Assembly (NCBI GenBank): GCA_013695575.1
Contig: JACDAF010000073.1
Location: 1 to 10,204 of the forward strand
DNA length: 10,204 nucleotides
Source of the DNA: Chloroflexota bacterium
Lineage (GTDB): Bacteria; Chloroflexota; Limnocylindria; P2-11E
Direction of reading: 5' to 3'
The translations under genes and the position numbers were made by a program. This document shows, piece by piece, positions 5,825 to 10,204 of the stretch (position 1 is its first letter; the number at the start of each line of letters is the position of its first letter). The notes below the pieces were generated by a model that was given only the letters and a program-made list of their open reading frames with translations, was not told where the DNA came from and searched no databases.

Positions 5825-6777
5825 CCGTCCGCGACGCCGCCGTACGGCTCGTCGAGCAGGTCGGCCGCGTCATCATCGGGAAGCGGCCCGCGATCGAGCA
5901 GCTCTTCGCCGCCCTGCTGGTAGATGGCCACGTCCTGCTCGAGGACGTGCCCGGTGTCGGCAAGACCATGCTCGCGAAGTCCGTCGCCCGCTCGCTCGCA
6001 CTCGACTTCCGGCGCGTCCAGTGCACGCCCGATCTCGTTCCGTCCGACATCACCGGCGTCTCCGTGTTCGACCCGGCGACCCAGCGCTTCGAGTACCGGC
6101 CGGGTCCGCTCTTCGCGAACGTGCTCCTCGTCGACGAGATCAACCGTGCGACCCCGCGCACGCAGTCGGCGCTCCTTGAAGCGATGCAGGAGCGGCAGGT
6201 CACGGTCGACGATGCGACGCATGAGCTGCCGGAGCCGTTCTTCCTCATCGCGACCCAAAACCCGATCGAGCTCGAGGGAACGTTCCCGCTGCCGGAGGCG
6301 CAGCTCGATCGGTTCCACTGCCTCATCGAGCTCGGCTACCCCGGTGCCGAGGAGGAGGACGAGATCCTGCGTACCCACGGCCCTGCCTCGATCCTGCCGG
6401 AGACGCTCGAGCCGCTGTTCGGGATCGAGGAGCTCGCGCTCCTGCGCGACGAGGTTCGGAGGGTGCGGGTGGGGGACGCGGTCCGCCGGTACATCGGGGA
6501 TCTCGCGCGCGGCACGCGTACCGCGGTCGGTGTGGACCTGGGGGCCAGCCCGCGAGCCGGGATCGCGCTCTTCCGCGCGGCACAGGCGCACGCGGCGCTG
6601 CGCGGGCGGGGCTACGCGCTTCCCGACGACGTGAAGTCGCAGGCCGGTGGCGTGCTGCGGCATCGGATCTTCCTCGGCGCCGACGCCGAGATGCGCGGAC
6701 GCACTACTTCCGCAGTCATCGCCGAAGTCCTGAGCCGGACACCGGTACCGGCGGAGCAGCAGGCCGTGGCGGGCTGA
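5821..6777 (+). CDS. MoxR-family AAA+ ATPase
   Basis: The 318-residue product is a MoxR-type AAA+ ATPase, a group thought to act as chaperones that mature or activate partner complexes, often with DUF58 and von Willebrand A proteins. Visible motifs are the Walker A EDVPGVGKT (41-49), CTPDLVPSDITG (68-79), the GPLF segment (95-98), Walker B VLLVDEINRA (101-110), sensor 1 IATQNPIE (143-150), FPLPEAQLDRF (155-165) with the arginine-finger region, and sensor 2 GASPRAG (241-247). The length matches the family. The start is unusual: the only sensible codon is CTG 5821, overlapping the preceding TGA and supported by GGAG five bases upstream. A longer reading frame extends upstream but is only a shadow of the membrane protein gene. 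The DUF58 gene follows after 13 bases. Family assignment is firm; the client protein is unknown. Confidence 0.95.
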   Translation: MTVRDAAVRLVEQVGRVIIGKRPAIEQLFAALLVDGHVLLEDVPGVGKTMLAKSVARSLALDFRRVQCTPDLVPSDITGVSVFDPATQRFEYRPGPLFANVLLVDEINRATPRTQSALLEAMQERQVTVDDATHELPEPFFLIATQNPIELEGTFPLPEAQLDRFHCLIELGYPGAEEEDEILRTHGPASILPETLEPLFGIEELALLRDEVRRVRVGDAVRRYIGDLARGTRTAVGVDLGASPRAGIALFRAAQAHAALRGRGYALPDDVKSQAGGVLRHRIFLGADAEMRGRTTSAVIAEVLSRTPVPAEQQAVAG

Positions 6778-6794
6778 TGCGACTCGGGGATTGA
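6777..6794 (+). other. Five-codon ORF bridging MoxR and DUF58 genes
   Basis: The MoxR stop is part of TGATG, and this ATG (6777) opens a five-codon frame (MRLGD) ending at TGA 6792-6794. That TGA overlaps the TTG start of the DUF58 gene as TTGA. Ribosomes could stop, reinitiate at the ATG, and reinitiate again at TTG 6791, which has no well-spaced Shine-Dalgarno of its own. Alternatively, one missing base in the sequence would fuse this ATG to the DUF58 frame. Confidence 0.4.
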
Positions 6795-8005
6795 ACCAGC
6801 GTCCGGTCGGGGCCTTCCCCGGGCTCGCTGTCGTTGTGCTCGTCGTGACGGCCGCAGTGACGCGAGCCCCCGCGATCATCGTGGCTGCGGCGGGGGCAGT
6901 GGTCGCGTGGGCCGTGGTGTTCGTCACAGGCAGGCTCGCGCTCGTCGGCGTCGAGGCCACCGTCGAGCTGGACCCGGTCCGGCTCCAGGCCGGCGAGACC
7001 CTCACTGCGGTCGTGACCGTCGTCAATCGGAAGCCGATCCCGCTGCCATGGCTCGACCTGCGCCTCGCTCTCCCGGATGGGGTCGAGGCCGCTGGTGTCG
7101 CGCCGGGATCGCCACGCCAGCACGTCGGCGCGGGGTTCGCGCCGCGGGGCCACGAGCGCGCGGTGCTGCGGTTCCCGCTCCTTGCGCCGCAGCGCGGCGC
7201 ATACGCGATCGGGCCGCTGCGGATGCGTGCTGGGGACTGGCTCGGTTTCTCGTGGGTCGAGCGGACCATCGTCGCCGACGCCCAGGCGGTCGTGTATCCG
7301 GCACCGATCGCGCTCCGCGACCGTCACCGGCCGTCGCTGCGTCCGATCGCGGAGACCGCGGTGCGACGGGGGCTCCTGCCCGATCCACTGCGATTCCGCG
7401 GGGTCCGCGACCATCGTGTCGGCGACCCACGCAAGGAGATCCACTGGAAGGCATCGGCACGGCTTCGCGACCTGCAGACCAAGATCTACGAGCCGGCCAC
7501 CAGCCTCGACGCGATCTTCCTCCTGAACGTCGCGTCGTACGAGCAGTTCTGGGTGCAAGCCGATCCGGAGGCGACCGAGGTCGTGATCTCCGCGACGGCG
7601 GAGCTCGCGCGCATCGCTGCGGAGGCCGGCCGGCAGGTCGGCCTCGTCACCAACGGACTCGACAACCTCACGCACGAGCGGCCGCGATCGGCGCTCGGGC
7701 GTGGGCCGCGGCCGCTCCGGAGGACCCTCGACATCCTCGCGCGACTCGGCCCGTACGCGGCCGCGTCGGCGGAGGCCGTGTTCCTGCGCGAGCGCGGCCG
7801 GCTGCCATGGGGAGCCACCCTCATCGTGGTCACACCGAGGCTCGGCCCCGAGCTCGCGTCCGCGTGCGTCTCCCTCCGGCGCTCAGGGCATCGCGTGCTC
7901 GCGCTGTCCATCACGCCGCCCCTGCCGATGGTGAGCGGCCAGCTGCGCCAGCACGACATCACGCTCGACGACCTCGGCCCGTCACGATGGCGCGAGGTGA
8001 GCTGA
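6791..8005 (+). CDS. DUF58-domain membrane-anchored protein
   Basis: The 404-residue product has two hydrophobic N-terminal segments (about residues 10-24 and 27-46). An extracellular or cytoplasmic beta-rich part follows (about 50-170, with VVTVVNRKPIPLPWLDL and RGAYAIGPLRMRAGDWLG). The DUF58 domain comes next: its signature FRGVRDHRVGDPRKEIHWKA lies at 202-221, followed by SARLRDLQTKIYEP, then a von Willebrand A-like strand DAIFLLNV (240-247). DUF58 proteins usually sit next to MoxR genes and are presumed membrane partners of that ATPase; their biochemical role is not established. TTG 6791 is the first usable start, as no in-frame start lies further up, and GGGGA abuts it too closely for a good ribosome binding site. 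The stop forms TGATG with the next start. Its arrangement matches MoxR-DUF58-DUF4129 clusters. Confidence 0.93.
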   Translation: MNQRPVGAFPGLAVVVLVVTAAVTRAPAIIVAAAGAVVAWAVVFVTGRLALVGVEATVELDPVRLQAGETLTAVVTVVNRKPIPLPWLDLRLALPDGVEAAGVAPGSPRQHVGAGFAPRGHERAVLRFPLLAPQRGAYAIGPLRMRAGDWLGFSWVERTIVADAQAVVYPAPIALRDRHRPSLRPIAETAVRRGLLPDPLRFRGVRDHRVGDPRKEIHWKASARLRDLQTKIYEPATSLDAIFLLNVASYEQFWVQADPEATEVVISATAELARIAAEAGRQVGLVTNGLDNLTHERPRSALGRGPRPLRRTLDILARLGPYAAASAEAVFLRERGRLPWGATLIVVTPRLGPELASACVSLRRSGHRVLALSITPPLPMVSGQLRQHDITLDDLGPSRWREVS

Positions 8006-9324
8006 TGCGTCGGCCGCTGCTCTTCCTCGCGATCGCGCGGGCGATCCTCGAGGCCGTGATCTTCGCGTCCGTGGCGGCGGTCCTGCACCGTGTCGCAGCC
8101 GGCCGCGAGCCGCTCTCCATCGCGTCGGCGGCGCTGCTGTGCTTCGGCGCTGCGCTCGTGCTGATCGCCCTGCTTCGCGATGCACGTGCGGAGCGCCAGA
8201 ACGTGCTACTCACGGTCAGCGTGGTCGGCGGCACGGTCGTGCTCGCAGTGCTGCAGCCGACGGCGAACGCCGATGGGCTCGCGGTCCTCACGCGCATCAT
8301 CGGCTTCGCGATCCTCGGCGAAGCCTTCGTCTGGCGGATCCTCAGCGTCGCGCGCTCCATCACGAGGTGGAGCGATGCGCGAGGCTCCGCGGTGCTCGCG
8401 TCGATCGCGCTCGGCGTCGCCGCGGTGGTGCCGGGCCTCGATGGCGGACCCCTTCCGGTCCTCGCGCTCCTTGCCGTCGCCGGTGCCGGGCTCGCGCTCT
8501 CGCTCGCACGATCGACCGAGGAGCTCGACATGGCGGGACGGACCGGCCGCGGGACCGCGAGCGGGCGCACCGCTGCGGGAGCGGCGTTCGTCATCGGCGC
8601 GCTGGCGGTGCTCGCGGCGCTCTTCTCGCCAGCACTTCGCGCCCTTGCAGCGACAGCGGGTCACGTCGTCGGGCCGCTGCTCGCGCAGATCGTGTATTGG
8701 GTCGCGCTGCCATTCGGGTATCTCGCGGCCTTCCTGGTGCCCTTGCTCCAGCCGCTCGCCGGGCTTCTCTTCGGCCGCGAGGTCCGTGCGGTCGGACCCG
8801 AGGACACCATCCGGGAGCAGCTGATGGTCGAGGCCCTCGAGCAGACCCGTCCCCTGGTGTTCGGTGCGATCGAGTTGCTCATCGCGATGCTCGCCGTGGC
8901 CTTCGGGATCATCCTCATCGACCGGCTCACCCGCGAGCATCGGAGCGCTCTGCCCGAGGGCGCGACGCTCGACCGCGAGTACGCGTCGGGAGCGAGCCTC
9001 CGCGAGACGCTTGGCGCCCTATTGCCACGCCGCCCGGTGCGACGGGCTCGGCCTCGGGACGACGGCTCGACCGCGGCCGCGGTGCGGCTCCTGTACTGGC
9101 GCTTCCTGGACCTGGCGGAGCGGGCGGGGGGTGGCTGGCGCGCGATCGCCGAGACGCCTGGCGAGCACTGGGCGCGACTCCGACGGACCGACCACCGTTG
9201 GGCCGCCGCGCGCCCGATTGTCGAGGCGTTCGAGCGGGTCCGTTACGGCGAGGAGGATCCGGCGCCGCAGATCGTCGAAGGCGCGCGGCTGGCCTACCGG
9301 GAGCTCGCATCGCGCCGCGACTGA
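8005..9324 (+). CDS. Polytopic membrane protein with C-terminal DUF4129 domain
   Basis: The 439-residue product has about nine or ten membrane segments between residues 5 and 305. The last (about 283-305) is followed by a soluble C-terminal domain. That domain (about 355-435) fits DUF4129: AVRLLYWRFLDLAERAG (359-375), then ETPGEHWARLRR (383-394), then FERVRYGEEDP (409-419) and a closing helix. DUF4129 commonly occurs with MoxR and DUF58, often fused to or beside a transglutaminase domain; no transglutaminase triad is visible here. I chose ATG 8005, which shares one base with the DUF58 stop and has GAGG seven bases upstream. An in-frame ATG at 7987 would add six residues but lacks a ribosome binding site. 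The N-terminal membrane part is not recognised as a named family. Function is unknown; the context suggests a membrane partner of the ATPase. Confidence 0.86.
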   Translation: MRRPLLFLAIARAILEAVIFASVAAVLHRVAAGREPLSIASAALLCFGAALVLIALLRDARAERQNVLLTVSVVGGTVVLAVLQPTANADGLAVLTRIIGFAILGEAFVWRILSVARSITRWSDARGSAVLASIALGVAAVVPGLDGGPLPVLALLAVAGAGLALSLARSTEELDMAGRTGRGTASGRTAAGAAFVIGALAVLAALFSPALRALAATAGHVVGPLLAQIVYWVALPFGYLAAFLVPLLQPLAGLLFGREVRAVGPEDTIREQLMVEALEQTRPLVFGAIELLIAMLAVAFGIILIDRLTREHRSALPEGATLDREYASGASLRETLGALLPRRPVRRARPRDDGSTAAAVRLLYWRFLDLAERAGGGWRAIAETPGEHWARLRRTDHRWAAARPIVEAFERVRYGEEDPAPQIVEGARLAYRELASRRD

Positions 9325-10196
9325 TCGCCGTCGTCGGACCGACGGCATCGGGCAAGACCCAGCTGGCTATCCGGGTCGCCGAAGCGCTGGACGCGGAGAT
9401 CGTCTCAGCCGACTCACGCCTGGTGTACCGCGGCTTGGCCATCGGTACGGCGAAGCCAACGGCCCAGGAGCAGGCGCGCGTGCCCCACCACTGCATCGAC
9501 CTCGTCGATCCCGGTGAGCGGTACGACGCGGCCCGGTATCGCCGTGACGCGACCGCGGCCATCGCGGGCATCGCCGCCCGCGGGAGGCGGGCCATCGTCG
9601 TCGGTGGCACGGGACTCTACGTGCGCGCGCTGCTGGACGGACTGGACCTGGATGCGGTACCGGGCGACCCGGCGCTGCGTCGCGAGCTGGAGGCGCTGCC
9701 CGCGTCGGAGGTCTTCGAGCGGCTGGGAGCCCTTGACCCCGAAGCAGCCGCGAGAGCGTCGGGCAACCCACGGCGCGCTGTCCGCTACCTCGAGATCGCC
9801 TCGCTCGCGGGATCGCTGGGAGCGGCACGGCATCAGGCGGATCCGGTGGACGCGATCCGCGTGGGGCTGGCGCCGCCTCGCGAGGTCATCGCGGCGGCCA
9901 TCGCCGCGCGCGTGCGGACGATGGTGGATGCAGGGGTGCTGGAGGAGACCCGCGCGCTCCTTTCGCGAGGTCTGGCCGCCGGTCTGCCGAGCATGACGGG
10001 ACACGGGTACGTGCACTGGGCTGCGCATCTCGCCGGTGCACTGTCCCTCGAGGAGGCGATCGCCCGAACGGTGCGCGACACACGGGCGTACGCTCGTCGG
10101 CAGATGACCTGGTTCCGGCGCGACCCGCACATCAGGTGGTACGACCCGACACGGGCCGATCCGCTGCCCGACGTGATCAGGGCGGCGGCCGCGTAG
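9321..10196 (+). CDS. miaA: tRNA dimethylallyltransferase MiaA
   Basis: MiaA transfers a dimethylallyl group to N6 of adenosine 37 in tRNAs that read codons beginning with U. The 291-residue product shows the P-loop GPTASGKT (6-13), SADSRLVYRG with IGTAKPT (29-47), HHCIDLVDPGERYDAARYR (56-74), VVGGTGLYVRALL (93-105), GNPRRAVRYLE (148-158), SMTGHGYVHW (224-233), and QMTWFRRDPHIRWYD (261-275). The first conserved strand (LIAVVG) starts immediately at the only plausible codon, CTG 9321, which overlaps the DUF4129 stop as CTGA. No ATG, GTG or TTG in frame is near, and no well-spaced Shine-Dalgarno is visible, so translation may depend on coupling. The exact first residue is therefore less sure than the identity. 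It ends the run in this window. The HGY in place of a more usual IGY is a mild variant. Confidence 0.96.
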   Translation: MIAVVGPTASGKTQLAIRVAEALDAEIVSADSRLVYRGLAIGTAKPTAQEQARVPHHCIDLVDPGERYDAARYRRDATAAIAGIAARGRRAIVVGGTGLYVRALLDGLDLDAVPGDPALRRELEALPASEVFERLGALDPEAAARASGNPRRAVRYLEIASLAGSLGAARHQADPVDAIRVGLAPPREVIAAAIAARVRTMVDAGVLEETRALLSRGLAAGLPSMTGHGYVHWAAHLAGALSLEEAIARTVRDTRAYARRQMTWFRRDPHIRWYDPTRADPLPDVIRAAAA

Positions 10197-10204
10197 TGCT
10201 GCGC

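Noticed and set aside
5092..7269. A 725-codon open frame on the minus strand opposite the membrane protein, MoxR and DUF58 genes
   Set aside because: It is antisense to three well-supported genes, has low-complexity Arg/Ser/Ala-rich sequence and no family motif; long antisense frames are usual in GC-rich DNA.
7987..8004. Earlier ATG for the DUF4129 protein
   Set aside because: It lacks a ribosome binding site, whereas ATG 8005 has GAGG at good spacing and the common TGATG junction; it stays possible.
8139..9320. Long upstream extension of the miaA frame
   Set aside because: It is an Arg-rich shadow of the DUF4129 gene; MiaA similarity starts only at about 9321.

Overview
The window is a gene-dense stretch of chromosome from a GC-rich bacterium, with strong G/C bias at third codon positions and almost no intergenic DNA. 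It holds the end of recA, then recX, a small divergent pair, and a long co-directional run rny - ymdB - PHP phosphatase - membrane protein - MoxR ATPase - DUF58 - DUF4129 - miaA. RNase Y together with the recA/rny/ymdB order resembles the arrangement known from Bacillus. With this base composition it fits a high-GC Chloroflexota lineage (for example Limnocylindria-like) better than Actinobacteria, which mostly lack RNase Y. The taxon is inference only. No mobile element, CRISPR array, tRNA or rRNA was seen.

Layout. 1-372 is the C-terminal third of RecA, cut by the window edge. RecX (359-871) overlaps its end. On the minus strand, a pterin-4a-carbinolamine dehydratase (1505-1173) is followed by a GYD-domain protein (1145-852), whose end overlaps the end of recX tail to tail. 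The 178-base gap 1506-1683 is a divergent promoter region. It carries a 10-bp perfect inverted repeat, a 14-bp perfect palindrome and candidate promoters for both directions. RNase Y (1684-3216) begins the rightward run. A 92-base gap precedes ymdB (3309-4079). From there to 10196 seven genes are packed with gaps of at most 13 bases or overlaps of 1-4 bases, so they are probably one transcript with translational coupling.

Function. rny, ymdB and the PHP phosphatase plausibly form an RNA and nucleotide turnover group: endonuclease, cyclic-nucleotide phosphodiesterase, and nucleotide/oligonucleotide phosphatase. The next four genes form a membrane module: a previously unrecognised (to me) polytopic protein, a MoxR AAA+ ATPase, a membrane-anchored DUF58 protein and a polytopic DUF4129 protein. 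MoxR-DUF58-DUF4129 is a recurring bacterial gene set of poorly known function, often with a transglutaminase, which is absent here. miaA (tRNA A37 prenylation) closes the run.

The most notable observations are an internal tandem duplication in the membrane protein, two apparent CTG start codons (moxR-like gene and miaA) each overlapping the preceding TGA as CTGA, a five-codon ORF bridging the moxR-like gene and the DUF58 gene, and the symmetrical elements upstream of rny. No clear new defence or mobile system is visible. The four-gene membrane module is the best candidate for something undescribed.
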